Part shown: positions 1 through 9,288 of the stretch, piece after piece
How the letters are laid out: each line of letters opens with the position of its first letter
Position numbering within the stretch: the stretch's first letter is position 1
From: Flavobacterium sp. JAS
GTDB lineage: Bacteria > Bacteroidota > Bacteroidia > Flavobacteriales > Flavobacteriaceae
NCBI RefSeq assembly: GCF_020991455.1
Contig: NZ_JAJMOX010000012.1
Coordinates: 124,001 to 188,000, forward strand
Direction: 5' to 3'
DNA length: 64,000 nucleotides
Made by a program: the position numbers and the translations under genes
Notes under the pieces: generated by a model
The model's input: the letters and a program-made list of their open reading frames with translations, nothing else
Database searches by the model: none
Told to the model about the DNA's origin: nothing

Positions 1-1917
1 ATCTGTCCATTTATCGCCAACAGTAATAATTTTATCTCCTGATTTAGTTACAAATTGCTCTTCTACAGGCAACTCACGTTTATCATCAACATAAAGAGAA
101 ATCAAAACAACCTCATTCTTTAAGATTGGTAAAATCGTTGGTTCAGACCAAACGTTGTTTTCCATTTTTCTACAGTTTACACAAGCATATCCTGTAAAAT
201 CAAGCATAATTGGTTTGTTGATTGATTTTGCATACGCTAATCCATCTTCGTAATCATGAAAAACCATGATACCATGCGGGCCTAATTCTGCTCCGTCAGG
301 CAAACCTTTTATAGACTCGGCACTAACATTTGAATTTGCAGAACCTCCTACTCCAAAAGGACTTTCGCTATATTGCGGCGGTGGCGGGAATGCGCTGATT
401 AATTTCAATGGTGCTCCCCAAAGTCCAGGAATTAAATATACTGTAAACACAAGCGTAAGCAATCCTAAATACAATCTACCCACAGAAATATGGTGTAACG
501 GACTATCGTGTGGCAATGTAATTTTTCCAAATAAATACAACGTTAAAGCTGCAAAAATTGCGATCCAAATTGCAATGAAAACTTCTCTTTCTAAAAAGTG
601 CAATTGAAGTACTAAATCGGCATTTGATAAAAATTTGAATGCTAAAGCTAATTCTAAGAATCCTAAAACAACTTTTACCGTGTTCAACCATCCGCCAGAT
701 TTTGGTAATGAATTTAACCAGCCTGGGAACATTGCAAACAACATAAATGGTAAAGCTAATGCCAAAGAGAATCCTAACATTCCGATAATCGGGGCAATTC
801 CTCCATTTGAAGCTGCTTCAACTAATAAAGTTCCAACAATTGGTCCAGTACAAGAGAATGATACAATTGCCAAGGCCAAGGCCATAAACAATATTCCGAT
901 AATTCCGCCTCTGTCTGCTTGCTGATCTGCTTTATTAGCCCATGAATTTGGCAGCATAATTTCGAAAGCTCCCAAAAATGAAGTAGCAAAAATGATCAAT
1001 ATCACGAAGAAGATTAAATTAAACCAAACATCAGTAGACAATGCATTTAATGCGTCTGCTCCAAATACTTTAGTTACAATTAAACCTAAAATAACATAAA
1101 TAGCGATAATTGAAAAACCGTAAAAAATAGCATTTCTAATTCCTTTTGCTCTGCTTTTACTTTGTTTAGTAAAGAAACTTACCGTCATTGGGATCATTGG
1201 GAAAACACAAGGTGTCAACAATGCCGCAAATCCTGAAATAAACGCTACAAAAAAGATAGACCATAAACTTCTTGTTGGAGTTGGTGCAGGAATTTCTTCC
1301 TGAGCCGAAATTCCTGCCGGAGCTGTATGTACCTCAGCTTTAGTAGTATCTACAGCAGCTGATTTTGCAACAGTATCAACTGCTAAGCCTTCTACCTTAG
1401 TTTCATCTTTTTTTGATTCTGTAACACTTGCAATCGCATCCATTTTAAATGTTGATGGAATTGCTATTGAGAATTTTTTATTCGAATTGATACAAACTTC
1501 TTTACAAACCTGAAAATCAAAATCAACATCAACCGTTTTTAAATTTGGGTTTATAATCTTGATTTCTTGTTCTATATGTGCTTTACCTTCAAAGAAAGTT
1601 TCGTTTACACCAAAAACGTCATTAAAAGCCGTTCTTGTTTTTCCTTCTTTGGCTTTGCCAACAAGTTCAAAATTTCCTTTTTGATTTTTAAATGTAATTT
1701 CTAATGCAAGCGGTCCGCCATCCGGTGTAAACTGCGAATACATGTGCCAGTCTTTTTCAATCGTTCCATCAAAAATCAAAACAGCGTTGTTTCCTGATTT
1801 CTTTTCAATTTTAGAAGTCCATTTTACCGGTTCAAGAATTTGTGCATTCCCTTTTGCAAAAGCAAATATGAAAAACAGCAAAAACACAATGGTTTTATTC
1901 CAGATACTTTTCGACAT
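1..1917 (-). CDS. DsbD-type thiol:disulfide interchange protein (C-terminus cut by window edge)
   Basis: An open frame of 639 codons runs from ATG at 1917 off the left edge with no stop, so the C-terminus is missing. A signal peptide (hydrophobic residues about 8-20) leads into a periplasmic DsbD-alpha-like domain with C138 and C142. A threonine/valine/alanine-rich linker, a cytochrome-c-biogenesis-type membrane domain with several helices, and a thioredoxin-like domain with C579-V-N-C582 follow. The family carries electrons from cytoplasmic thioredoxin across the inner membrane to periplasmic disulfide proteins. It starts 29 bp downstream of tilS on the same strand and is probably co-transcribed. 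The domain order is clear; the exact periplasmic partner is not knowable from the window. Confidence 0.9.
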   Translation of the reverse strand, partial: MSKSIWNKTIVFLLFFIFAFAKGNAQILEPVKWTSKIEKKSGNNAVLIFDGTIEKDWHMYSQFTPDGGPLALEITFKNQKGNFELVGKAKEGKTRTAFNDVFGVNETFFEGKAHIEQEIKIINPNLKTVDVDFDFQVCKEVCINSNKKFSIAIPSTFKMDAIASVTESKKDETKVEGLAVDTVAKSAAVDTTKAEVHTAPAGISAQEEIPAPTPTRSLWSIFFVAFISGFAALLTPCVFPMIPMTVSFFTKQSKSRAKGIRNAIFYGFSIIAIYVILGLIVTKVFGADALNALSTDVWFNLIFFVILIIFATSFLGAFEIMLPNSWANKADQQADRGGIIGILFMALALAIVSFSCTGPIVGTLLVEAASNGGIAPIIGMLGFSLALALPFMLFAMFPGWLNSLPKSGGWLNTVKVVLGFLELALAFKFLSNADLVLQLHFLEREVFIAIWIAIFAALTLYLFGKITLPHDSPLHHISVGRLYLGLLTLVFTVYLIPGLWGAPLKLISAFPPPPQYSESPFGVGGSANSNVSAESIKGLPDGAELGPHGIMVFHDYEDGLAYAKSINKPIMLDFTGYACVNCRKMENNVWSEPTILPILKNEVVLISLYVDDKRELPVEEQFVTKSGDKIITVGDKWTD

Positions 1918-1946
1918 TATCGTTTGATGGTATTGATTAAAGTTCA

Positions 1947-3257
1947 TTATTGTAATTCTATTTTAAGTATTTTATTTGTGGTATTTTCAATTTTAAAGCG
2001 TTCGTCCTGTCTGATTCCAATGACCCAGACAATTTGATTTTCTGAACACAAAATCCATGTTTTTTCTTTTTCAATCAAGGATAATTTTTCGTCTTTAAAA
2101 AGTTTACTCACTTTTTTAGACTTACCCTGCATTCCAAAAGGATGGAAAACATCACCCTTATTCCATTTACGTAAAACCAAAGGAAATTGGATTTTTTCAG
2201 CGTCCACAAATATAGCTTTATTTGAATCTATTGTAATGTCGTCTACCTGACAAAGCCTCAATTTTAAGGGAAAATTAACGTCTGTTACATTTTCATTAAT
2301 TTCAAATTCTTCATTTTCTGACATTTCAGAAATTGGACTTAAAATCAAACTATCACGGTTTTTCAACAATCTAAACTCAGCCGAAAGTACTTGTTTTCCG
2401 GATTGGCTGTCTACTAAATCATAAATATCATTCCATGCCAAAAAGCCAAATTCATTTAACCATTGGTACAAATATGATTTATAATTGGGTAGTTTTTTAA
2501 GCTGATTTAGATCGAAATGAATATCATCGCCAACTTCTTTAGCAACCTGCTGATAAATCATAATCGATGCATCTTCAACCATAACTTGCGATTCCTGCAA
2601 GTAAGATTGCGTTTTCTGAAAAGCATTCAAAAAGTTGGGATTAATTTCCTTCAACATCGGAACCAAATCATGACGGATTTTATTCCGAAGGTATTTATTA
2701 GAAGCATTGCTGCTGTCTTCTCGCCAATCGATGTTATTTTCCTTTGCATATTTCAGAATTTCGTCTCTCGAGAATGGCAAAAGCGGGCGAATAATTTGAT
2801 CATTTTCTTCGGGAATACCTATTAATCCGTCTAATCCTGTTCCTCTGGTTAAGTTGATAATAAATGTTTCCAGATTATCATCAGCGTGATGTGCTGTTAG
2901 AATATAATCGAATTTTTCGGTTTCCAAAAGTTCATAAAACCAACTGTAGCGCAGTTCGCGAGCGGCAACTTGTGTAGATAACTTATAATCTTTTGCAAAA
3001 GCTTCGGTATCAAATTGCGTAACAAAAACAGGAATTTCATTTTGATCACAATAGTTTTGAATAAAACTCTGATCACCAAAACTTTCTAATCCGCGCAATT
3101 GAAAATTACAATGTAAAACGGCAATTTCGCATGGCAATTGCTGCAATAAGTGCAACAAAACCATACTGTCTAAACCTCCGCTTACGGCAAGAAATAGTTT
3201 CTTACCTTCCAAAAATGGAAACCTTGAAGTGATGTGATTTTGAAAATTTTTAAACAT
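1947..3257 (-). CDS. tilS: tRNA(Ile)-lysidine synthase TilS
   Basis: 436 codons. The N-terminal PP-loop ATP-pyrophosphatase motif SGGLDS is at residues 26-31, and the N-type ATPase core carries the HHADDNLET segment typical of TilS. The C-terminal part (about residues 340-436) has the small TilS C-terminal domain, including the LVLRKWNKGDVFHPFGM stretch. The enzyme attaches lysine to C34 of the AUA-reading tRNA-Ile (lysidine), so that it decodes AUA as isoleucine; it is normally essential. Length matches the family (about 430). The ATG start lies right before the conserved N-terminus. The next gene downstream is the DsbD homologue, 29 bp away. Confidence 0.95.
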   Translation of the reverse strand: MFKNFQNHITSRFPFLEGKKLFLAVSGGLDSMVLLHLLQQLPCEIAVLHCNFQLRGLESFGDQSFIQNYCDQNEIPVFVTQFDTEAFAKDYKLSTQVAARELRYSWFYELLETEKFDYILTAHHADDNLETFIINLTRGTGLDGLIGIPEENDQIIRPLLPFSRDEILKYAKENNIDWREDSSNASNKYLRNKIRHDLVPMLKEINPNFLNAFQKTQSYLQESQVMVEDASIMIYQQVAKEVGDDIHFDLNQLKKLPNYKSYLYQWLNEFGFLAWNDIYDLVDSQSGKQVLSAEFRLLKNRDSLILSPISEMSENEEFEINENVTDVNFPLKLRLCQVDDITIDSNKAIFVDAEKIQFPLVLRKWNKGDVFHPFGMQGKSKKVSKLFKDEKLSLIEKEKTWILCSENQIVWVIGIRQDERFKIENTTNKILKIELQ

Positions 3258-3691
3258 TGGATAAATGTAAAAAATTAAATTCGATCTATTCTTAAATGAA
3301 ATGTTAAGCGTGATATTTTTTTAGCCACGAAATGCACAAATTAGCACGAATTATTTTTCCACGCAGATTTAAAAAGATTTTGGAAGATTCACGCAAATTA
3401 TTTTTTAATAAAAATCCATTAAAATCTGCCTAAATCTGCTCCCGATAGCTATCGGGACTGCGTGAGACAAAATCATTTTAATTCTTTATCCCGATAGCTA
3501 TCGGGAGTGGCTATATTTTTTCGCCACGAATTGCATAAATTTTCGCGAATTGTTTTTCCCGCAGATTTAAAAAGATTTTGGCAGATTCATGCAAATTATT
3601 TTTTAATAAAAATCTATTAAAATCTACCTAAATCTGCAGAATCTGCGTGAAACAAAATCATTTTAATCCTTTAATCGGTGGCTAACTTTTT
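3258..3691. repeat. Gene-free gap filled with dispersed flavobacterial repeats
   Basis: This 434-bp gap between pabB and tilS has no credible coding frame. It holds two diverged direct copies of a module reading roughly CACGAATTnnCAnAAATT, then CGCAGATTTAAAAAGATTTTGGnAGATTC, then AAAATCTnCCTAAATCTG (first copy about 3324-3450, second about 3521-3655). Similar text recurs at 10.5-10.9 kb and 13.1-13.4 kb, so it is a genome-dispersed relic and not a local regulator. Confidence 0.75.
3440..3506. repeat. Two copies of the 18-bp palindrome TCCCGATAGCTATCGGGA
   Basis: Perfect palindromes occupy 3440-3457 and 3489-3506. The same 18 bases occur again at 10623-10640 and 10673-10690, and a degraded copy lies near 16637-16650. 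It always sits in gaps between genes and inside or beside the CGCAGATT repeats. Confidence 0.85.
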
Positions 3692-5002
3692 TTACTGCAA
3701 AACTTCGTGCATAGCTTTTGCCTTCAACAAACATTCTTCATATTCTTTTTCAGGGATCGATAAAGATGTAATGGCGCTTCCAACTGAAAACGAAACATAT
3801 TTGTTTTCCTGATTGTACAAAATACTTCTGATCACGACGTTAAAATCAAAATCACCTTCTGGCGTGAAATATCCAACTGATCCGCTGTACAAACCTCGTT
3901 TTGTTTCTTCGAGATTTTCGATGATTTTCATTACCGAAATCTTTGGCGCACCCGTCATACTTCCCATTGGGAAAGTAGTTTTTAAAACATCGATTGGTGA
4001 ATATTGAGGATCTAATTTTGAGGTTATGGTCGAAATCATTTGGTGCACCTGCAAAAACGAGTAGATTTTACAAAGTTCTGTAACTTCAACAGAGCCTCTT
4101 TGTGCAGTATGCGACAAATCATTTCTGACTAAATCTGTAATCATAATATTTTCGGCACGTTCTTTTGCATCTGATTCCAAAAATTGTTTTGATTTTTCGT
4201 CTTCAACAGGGTCTGCAGATCGCTTTGAAGTTCCTTTTATAGGCTGTGAAATTAAAGTCTCTCCTACCTTTTTCATATATCGTTCCGGAGAAGCCGAAAG
4301 TAAATATTGTTTATTATTTTTAAAGAAAACTGAAAATGGTGCTTGCGAAATAGTATTCAGTTTTTGAAATTTTTCTAACGGATTTATAATCACATTTTCG
4401 GCAAAAAATTCCATACAAAAATTAGCTTCATACGTATCTCCTTTATGAATATGTTCGAGCAATTTTGTTACTTTTTCGACATATAAATCTTTTGAGATTC
4501 GTTGTTGTATTTCGACTTTATTCAATGTAACAAAAGAATCATTCTGGCTTTGAACAATTTCTTCAAAGTCTTCTTCGACCTCATCATCGCACAACAATAA
4601 ATACTGCATTTCGAGTTGATCTCCTTTTAATGTAAATATTTTTTTTGGCTGAAAGAAAAACAAATCCGGGAAATCTAAACCGTCAAAATTTGATGATTTT
4701 AAAGCTTCAACATCATTTTTTAAATCATACGAAAGATAACCAAAAAGCCAATCTTTAGTCGTTTGCTGATATTGTTTTAAATCGTCGAAAGCATTATGGA
4801 AGTCAGTTTTTAAAGAAGTAAAAGCATCCACAGCAAGCACACAATCAAAACTGGAATATTCTTGTGGATACGAATTGCTATCCAAAAAAACTATCTCGCG
4901 AAATTGCTGTGACCAAGTTAGAAGTTGTTGTTTAAACTGCTCTGGATTTGAAATATATTTATGAATTGAAACTCTCAAAAATGGGTAAATTTTAGACTTC
5001 AA
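3692..5002 (-). CDS. pabB: Aminodeoxychorismate synthase component I (PabB-like chorismate-binding enzyme)
   Basis: 436 codons of the anthranilate/para-aminobenzoate synthase component I family. Visible motifs are P254-I-K-G-T258, the MITDLVRNDL segment and FPMGSMTGAPK. The lysine in PIKGT is the residue that forms the covalent intermediate in aminodeoxychorismate synthases; anthranilate synthases have PIAGT, so a folate-pathway role (chorismate to 4-amino-4-deoxychorismate) is favoured. No glutamine amidotransferase (PabA) or lyase (PabC) gene is adjacent. The annotated start is a TTG and no ATG lies nearby; the homologous region begins around residue 9, so the first few residues are uncertain. 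Confidence 0.88.
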   Translation of the reverse strand: MKSKIYPFLRVSIHKYISNPEQFKQQLLTWSQQFREIVFLDSNSYPQEYSSFDCVLAVDAFTSLKTDFHNAFDDLKQYQQTTKDWLFGYLSYDLKNDVEALKSSNFDGLDFPDLFFFQPKKIFTLKGDQLEMQYLLLCDDEVEEDFEEIVQSQNDSFVTLNKVEIQQRISKDLYVEKVTKLLEHIHKGDTYEANFCMEFFAENVIINPLEKFQKLNTISQAPFSVFFKNNKQYLLSASPERYMKKVGETLISQPIKGTSKRSADPVEDEKSKQFLESDAKERAENIMITDLVRNDLSHTAQRGSVEVTELCKIYSFLQVHQMISTITSKLDPQYSPIDVLKTTFPMGSMTGAPKISVMKIIENLEETKRGLYSGSVGYFTPEGDFDFNVVIRSILYNQENKYVSFSVGSAITSLSIPEKEYEECLLKAKAMHEVLQ

Positions 5003-5132
5003 AATTACGACAAAAATAATCCTTCAATAAAATAATCCTCAAAAAATATTGGCAAGCTTTAATTGGAATAAAAACCTAAAATAAAACAATGAAACTGTTA
5101 AGGAATTAGCAATTTAATAAGAAAAAAATCGT

Positions 5133-5140
5133 TATATTTG
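5133..5140 (+). promoter_or_regulatory. Possible -7 box TATATTTG upstream of the DoxX-like gene
   Basis: TATATTTG fits the Bacteroidota consensus TAnnTTTG. Transcription would start near 5146, giving a leader of about 150 nt before the ATG at 5300. No clear TTG is seen at -33, so confidence is limited. Confidence 0.35.
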
Positions 5141-5299
5141 ATATAGCATTCAATTAATCCCAGAATAGGGTTGCTTTGATTGTAAAATTCTCAGTAAAAG
5201 TAGTTTCAAAAACAAAATTTATATTTTATCAGAGAATGTAGACTTGCAATGTTTATCAGTAAATAATTATATTTTTTAACCCATAAAAATCCCAGTATT

Positions 5300-5677
5300 A
5301 TGAAAATTGCTACCATTATTGTCCGAGTTTTGATTGGTCTGTTGTTACTATTTGCCTCTATTAGTTTTTTCTTTCATCTAATGCCTGCAGAGCCAGTAAC
5401 TAACGATGATTTTAAAGCTTTTAACACGGGGCTTGTTGCTTCAAAATATTTGATGCCATTAGCCAAGTCTATTGAATTGATTTGCGGAATTGCCTTTGTA
5501 ACTGGCCGTTATGTAACTCTTGCCAATATCTTGATATTACCAATTACCATAAACATTCTATTTATCAATTATTTTATGTCTCCGGAAACTTTACCAATTG
5601 CGGGTTTATTGTTCCTGGCTAACTTATTCTTGATTTACAGATATTGGGATAATTACAAAAGTCTTTTTACTGCATAA
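5300..5677 (+). CDS. Small four-helix membrane protein, DoxX-like
   Basis: 125 codons with four hydrophobic segments at about residues 5-25, 50-70, 72-92 and 98-115. Size and layout resemble the DoxX/DoxD-like family of small integral membrane proteins. An acidic, polar loop (residues 30-45) separates helices 1 and 2. No catalytic motif is visible and no function can be assigned. It is a single-gene unit: a long leader precedes it and a strong hairpin terminator follows 23 bp after the stop. Confidence 0.75.
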   Translation: MKIATIIVRVLIGLLLLFASISFFFHLMPAEPVTNDDFKAFNTGLVASKYLMPLAKSIELICGIAFVTGRYVTLANILILPITINILFINYFMSPETLPIAGLLFLANLFLIYRYWDNYKSLFTA

Positions 5678-5699
5678 ATCATTTTTGAACTAAAAAAAC

Positions 5700-5728
5700 A
5701 AACCCGACAGCTTATAACTGTCGGGTTT
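5700..5728 (+). terminator. Rho-independent terminator after the DoxX-like gene
   Basis: AAACCCGACAG (5700-5710) pairs perfectly with CTGTCGGGTTT (5718-5728) around a 7-nt loop. The stem is flanked by A-rich and T-rich runs, so it could act in both directions. Confidence 0.85.
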
Positions 5729-5789
5729 ATTTTTACATGTAAGTTCTCGCCAGCCACAAATACCTATTTGTAAACTGTGCCGATTGCAA

Positions 5790-5942
5790 TTATATTACAA
5801 CCGGAATAAAAAGGACCAAAAATGAAACCTTAAGCATACCAACATTGTCCTTTTTGACAAACCCGGCTTTCCCGATGCTCTCCTCCCATTCGTCTTTTGT
5901 GACATTATAGCCCCTGTTATCAACTAATTGTGCGGTTATTAT
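5790..5942 (-). pseudogene. Gene fragment without a start codon (about 50 codons)
   Basis: On the minus strand an open frame between stop codons at 5943-5945 and 5790-5792 encodes a protein-like stretch (it contains YNVTKDEWEESIGKAGFVKK) ending in a hydrophobic tail. No ATG, GTG or suitable TTG precedes the coding-like part. It may be the C-terminal remnant of a decayed gene, or chance. The rest of 5729-6252 shows nothing else that I can identify. Confidence 0.25.
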
Positions 5943-6252
5943 TTAGAAAATATTTGGTAAATATGTTGTTTAAGTTTTTTTCCTATTTATAATTCAATCT
6001 TGCGATTTCAAATCATTTCCAGATACTTAGCTTTGTCAAAATCAGTAATTTCAACAGCTTTTTTTTGGAATATTTGAACGATAGGAATAAAGTGTAAATG
6101 CAATTCTTGCTCCGAGCAGAATCGGATCTATACATCTATTTTTCAAAACATTATCTTTTCATCTAAGTAAAGACAGCATCTGAATTTCACATCTAATTTA
6201 CAAAATTTTTCTTGAATTTTATATTTTTATGAGCATAAAATATTCGAGCAAT

Positions 6253-6287
6253 AAAAAACCCGCCAGAGATATCTCAGACGGGTTTTT
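6253..6287 (-). terminator. Hairpin terminator downstream of lpd
   Basis: AAAAACCCG (6254-6262) and CGGGTTTTT (6279-6287) form the arms of a stem with an imperfect inner part (CCAGAGATATCTCAGA). It lies about 20 bp past the stop of lpd on the minus strand and ends in a T-run in that orientation. Confidence 0.8.
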
Positions 6288-6308
6288 AAAATATGATTTA
6301 TACGTAAA

Positions 6309-7712
6309 TTATACGTGTAATGCTCTATTATCAGTTGCAGCCAATGCAGCTTCTTTTACCGCTTCCGCGAAAGTTGGATGCGCGTGGCTCATTCTTGAAA
6401 TATCTTCAGCAGAAGCTTTGAATTCCATTGCAGTAACTGCCTCAGCAATTAAATCAGCAGTACGGGCTCCAATCATGTGAACTCCTAAAACCTCGTCAGT
6501 TTTAGCATCAGCAATGATTTTTACGAATCCGTCTAAATCTCCACTTGCTCTTGCACGTCCTAAAGCTTTGAAAGGGAAACTTCCAACTTTGTACTCCGTT
6601 CCAGAAGCTTTAACCTGCTCTTCAGTTTGTCCAACTGCAGCAACTTCTGGCCAAGTGTAAACTACACCAGGAATTAAGTTATAATCAATATGTGGTTTTT
6701 GACCTGCTAAGATTTCAGCAACCATAGTTCCTTCTTCTTCTGCTTTGTGTGCTAACATTGCTCCACGAACGACATCACCAATTGCATAGATATTAGGAAC
6801 ATTAGTTTGTAAATGATCGTTTACTTCAACTTGTCCTCTGTCAGAAATTTTTACTCCAGCTTTGTCAGCATTTAATCCGTCTGTGTATGGACGACGACCA
6901 ACAGAAACTAATGAATAATCTCCTTCAAGAGTGATTGTTTCTCCTTTTGCATTCTCAGCCTGAACAACAACAGCATCGCCGTTTCTTTCTACTGATTTTA
7001 CTTTGTGAGAAACGTAGAATTTCATTCCTTGTTTTTTCAATACTTTAGTCAATTCTTTAGACAAAGAACTATCCATTCCTGGAATAATTCTGTCCATGAA
7101 TTCTACTACAGAAACCTGAGCTCCTAAACGCAAGTAAACTTGTCCAAGCTCGATTCCGATAACTCCACCACCAATAATTACTAAGTGTTTTGGAACTTCT
7201 TTTAAAGCCAATGCTTCTGTAGAAGTGATGATTCTTTCTTTGTCAATTTTGATGAAAGGCAAAGATGATGGTTTTGAACCTGTAGCGATTACAGCATATT
7301 TAGTTTCGATAGTTTCAGAGGTTCCGTCAGCTTTAGCAACTGCAATGTGAGTTGCGTCTACAAAAGAACCTAAACCATTGAAAACAGTGATTTTATTTTT
7401 ATCCATTAAGTAGTTGATTCCACCTACGGTTTGATCTACAACTGCTTGCTTGCGCGCAATCATTTTCTCTAAATTGATTTTTACATCACCAGAAACTTCG
7501 ATTCCGTGATCTGCAAAATGTGCAATTTCTGCATAATGATGTGAAGAAGATAATAATGCTTTTGAAGGAATACAACCTACGTTAAGGCAAGTTCCGCCCA
7601 AAGAGTTATACTTTTCTACAATTGCTGTTTTGAAACCTAATTGTGCGCAACGAATTGCTGATACATATCCGCCAGGACCTGAACCTATAATGACTACGTC
7701 AAATGAACTCAT
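6309..7712 (-). CDS. lpdA: Dihydrolipoyl dehydrogenase (E3)
   Basis: 467 codons, the usual E3 length. It has the FAD-binding GSGPGG at residues 10-15, the redox-active pair C42-LNVG-C47, an NAD-binding GGGVIGIELG segment near residue 180, and the C-terminal dimerisation domain with the catalytic H445-PTFAE450. It reoxidises dihydrolipoamide in the 2-oxo acid dehydrogenase complexes and the glycine cleavage system, passing electrons to NAD+. It is monocistronic here, with its own terminator at 6253-6287. No E1 or E2 genes are nearby, as is common when E3 is shared between complexes. Confidence 0.97.
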   Translation of the reverse strand: MSSFDVVIIGSGPGGYVSAIRCAQLGFKTAIVEKYNSLGGTCLNVGCIPSKALLSSSHHYAEIAHFADHGIEVSGDVKINLEKMIARKQAVVDQTVGGINYLMDKNKITVFNGLGSFVDATHIAVAKADGTSETIETKYAVIATGSKPSSLPFIKIDKERIITSTEALALKEVPKHLVIIGGGVIGIELGQVYLRLGAQVSVVEFMDRIIPGMDSSLSKELTKVLKKQGMKFYVSHKVKSVERNGDAVVVQAENAKGETITLEGDYSLVSVGRRPYTDGLNADKAGVKISDRGQVEVNDHLQTNVPNIYAIGDVVRGAMLAHKAEEEGTMVAEILAGQKPHIDYNLIPGVVYTWPEVAAVGQTEEQVKASGTEYKVGSFPFKALGRARASGDLDGFVKIIADAKTDEVLGVHMIGARTADLIAEAVTAMEFKASAEDISRMSHAHPTFAEAVKEAALAATDNRALHV

Positions 7713-7810
7713 AGTTTGTCTATTTTATTTTTAGCGATACAAAATTAAGGAATAAAGTTTTGTTTAAAGTTTAAATCTCAATGTTTTTTGTGTGAAATTT
7801 AAGTGAAGGT

Positions 7811-7926
7811 TTTTCTGCCACAAAGGCTTGAAGGCACAAAGTTTTTTTGGATTGTGGATTTAGTCGGAAGGTTTGATAAGTTTTGTTTTTTAGTCTCGCA
7901 AAGGCGCGGAGGCGCAAAGTTTTTTT
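7811..7926. repeat. Two short direct repeats upstream of the hypothetical gene's 3' end
   Basis: Two related stretches, CACAAAGGCTTGAAGGCACA and CGCAAAGGCGCGGAGGCGCA, each followed by AAGTTTTTTT, lie about 80 bp apart. They belong to the CACAAAG / CACGAATT class of dispersed intergenic sequence also seen near 13130. The gap 7713-7931 holds nothing else recognisable. Confidence 0.5.
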
Positions 7927-7931
7927 ATCTT

Positions 7932-8303
7932 TTATTCAATCAAATTTTGAGAAGGACCTCCTCTTTTAGTCGGTTCTCCTCCAAATTTTATTAATTCAAA
8001 CAATTTGCATATTACATGAATAAGTTCGTCTTGATTACACCAATAATCTTCAATTTCTCCGAATATCTTATAATTAGAAATATTAAATCCTTCCTCAATA
8101 TCATTAAACCAAATAACTTTGTTTCCGCAAATTGCTACAACCCAAAAACCTCCTCCCATTTCACCATATTTTTTCTCTTCCCATTTTATTGGATCGATTT
8201 TAATCAAATCCCAGAAATTCTTCAATTCTCCATCTAAATCTTTTTCTGTTTTTTGAATTTCATCAAAGAGCTCATTTAAAGATATTGGTTCCCATTCTTC
8301 CAT
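7932..8303 (-). CDS. Hypothetical protein, about 123 residues
   Basis: I start this gene at the ATG at 8303 (protein begins MEEWEPISLNELFDEI). The frame is open 63 nt further upstream, but that stretch encodes an atypical lysine-rich peptide and overlaps non-coding-like sequence. The product is acidic and aromatic, with a central GGGFWVVAICGNKVIWFNDI segment and many tryptophans. The composition resembles the small single-domain immunity-type proteins common in Bacteroidota, but I recognise no family and propose no function. It is flanked by repeats and shows no operon partner. Confidence 0.7.
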   Translation of the reverse strand: MEEWEPISLNELFDEIQKTEKDLDGELKNFWDLIKIDPIKWEEKKYGEMGGGFWVVAICGNKVIWFNDIEEGFNISNYKIFGEIEDYWCNQDELIHVICKLFELIKFGGEPTKRGGPSQNLIE

Positions 8304-8494
8304 TATTATAATTTTAATAGTTAATTCAAATTTAAGTTTTTTTTTGTTTGCAAAGTTTAGACACAAACTTTACAACTCTGCGACTTTACGAGATTATTTT
8401 AAAATCTTAGAAACTCATCATGCGTTAGACGCACTGCTGTGCGTCTCTACGAAAAACCCTTGTCCCTTTGTTACTCTGAACCTTTGAACCTTCC

Positions 8495-8950
8495 TCAAAA
8501 AATTACCGTTGAGTTCTTTACTTCACTAATCATAAACATGCTTTGTGTACTTCCTATATGCTGCAAGGAAGTCAGTTTTGTTACCAGAAATTCTCTATAA
8601 GCTTCCATATCTTTTACTAATACTTTGAGGATATAATCATAATCACCGCTTACGTGATGACATTCTAAAACTTCGTTGAGTTTGATGACTTCACTTTCGA
8701 ATTTGGTTAGGAATTCTTTGGTGTGCTGAATGAGTTTTAAATGGCAGAAAACCACAAATCCTTTTTCCATTTTTGATTTGTCGACTAGGGCTACGTAGTT
8801 TTTGATTATTCCTTCGCGCTCTAATTTTTTGATTCTTTCATAAACGGCCGTTACCGAAAGATTGAGTTTTAAGGACAATTCTTTGGTTGTTTTTTTACTG
8901 TCGGTTTGTAGTAGAACCAAGAGTTTTTTGTCGGTGGCGTCTAAAGTCAT
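8495..8950 (-). CDS. Lrp/AsnC-family transcriptional regulator
   Basis: 151 codons. The N-terminal winged HTH (about residues 3-60, with TTKELSLKLNLSVTAVYERI) is followed by the ligand-sensing RAM domain (about 65-145, with ECHHVSGDYDYILKV). Proteins of this family form octamers and bind amino acids as effectors. It is transcribed divergently from the methionine gamma-lyase-like gene at 9289 and the 338-bp gap between them is the natural place for its operator, so it probably controls that gene. This last point is inferred from gene layout only. Confidence 0.92.
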   Translation of the reverse strand: MTLDATDKKLLVLLQTDSKKTTKELSLKLNLSVTAVYERIKKLEREGIIKNYVALVDKSKMEKGFVVFCHLKLIQHTKEFLTKFESEVIKLNEVLECHHVSGDYDYILKVLVKDMEAYREFLVTKLTSLQHIGSTQSMFMISEVKNSTVIF

Positions 8951-9126
8951 TTTTGGTTGTTTTATGAAATGAAAGAAAATCTAGCGATTTGCTTTTTCTG
9001 AATCAAATTTAGAATAATAATCTTTATAAATTAATTTTTATAGTTTTAAAATCTAATTATAAAACACATTATTGATTATTTTTCTAATAAGATGTTATTT
9101 TGAATAGAATTTATTTTGAAAATGAG

Positions 9127-9209
9127 TGCCCTAGCCCTGATAGAAGTGGAAATCCTTTTATGCTGGGGTTCAGCATAAAAGATTGGAACGGATAGCAGGA
9201 AATAGCTCC
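9127..9209 (+). repeat. Flavobacterial intergenic repeat element, copy 1
   Basis: The element reads TGCCCTAGCCCTGAT, AGAAGTGGAAATCC, then a perfect 10-bp hairpin (TTTTATGCTG 9156-9165, loop GGGTT, CAGCATAAAA 9171-9180), then GATTGGAACGGATAGCAGGA and AATAGCTCC. A diverged inverted copy lies at 16596-16705. The hairpin is the variable part while the flanking words are conserved, which suggests a structured repeat. It sits inside the lrp / gamma-lyase divergent gap. Confidence 0.75.
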
Positions 9210-9288
9210 TAATCAAAATTCCAAAAAATAAATTTCAAATTCCAATAACGATTTCAAAAACAATAAAATATCAATTCAAAAAATAATT

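Noticed and set aside
8951..9288. SAM or other sulfur-related riboswitch before the gamma-lyase gene
   Set aside because: The structured part is the dispersed repeat at 9127-9209, which also occurs at 16596 away from sulfur genes.
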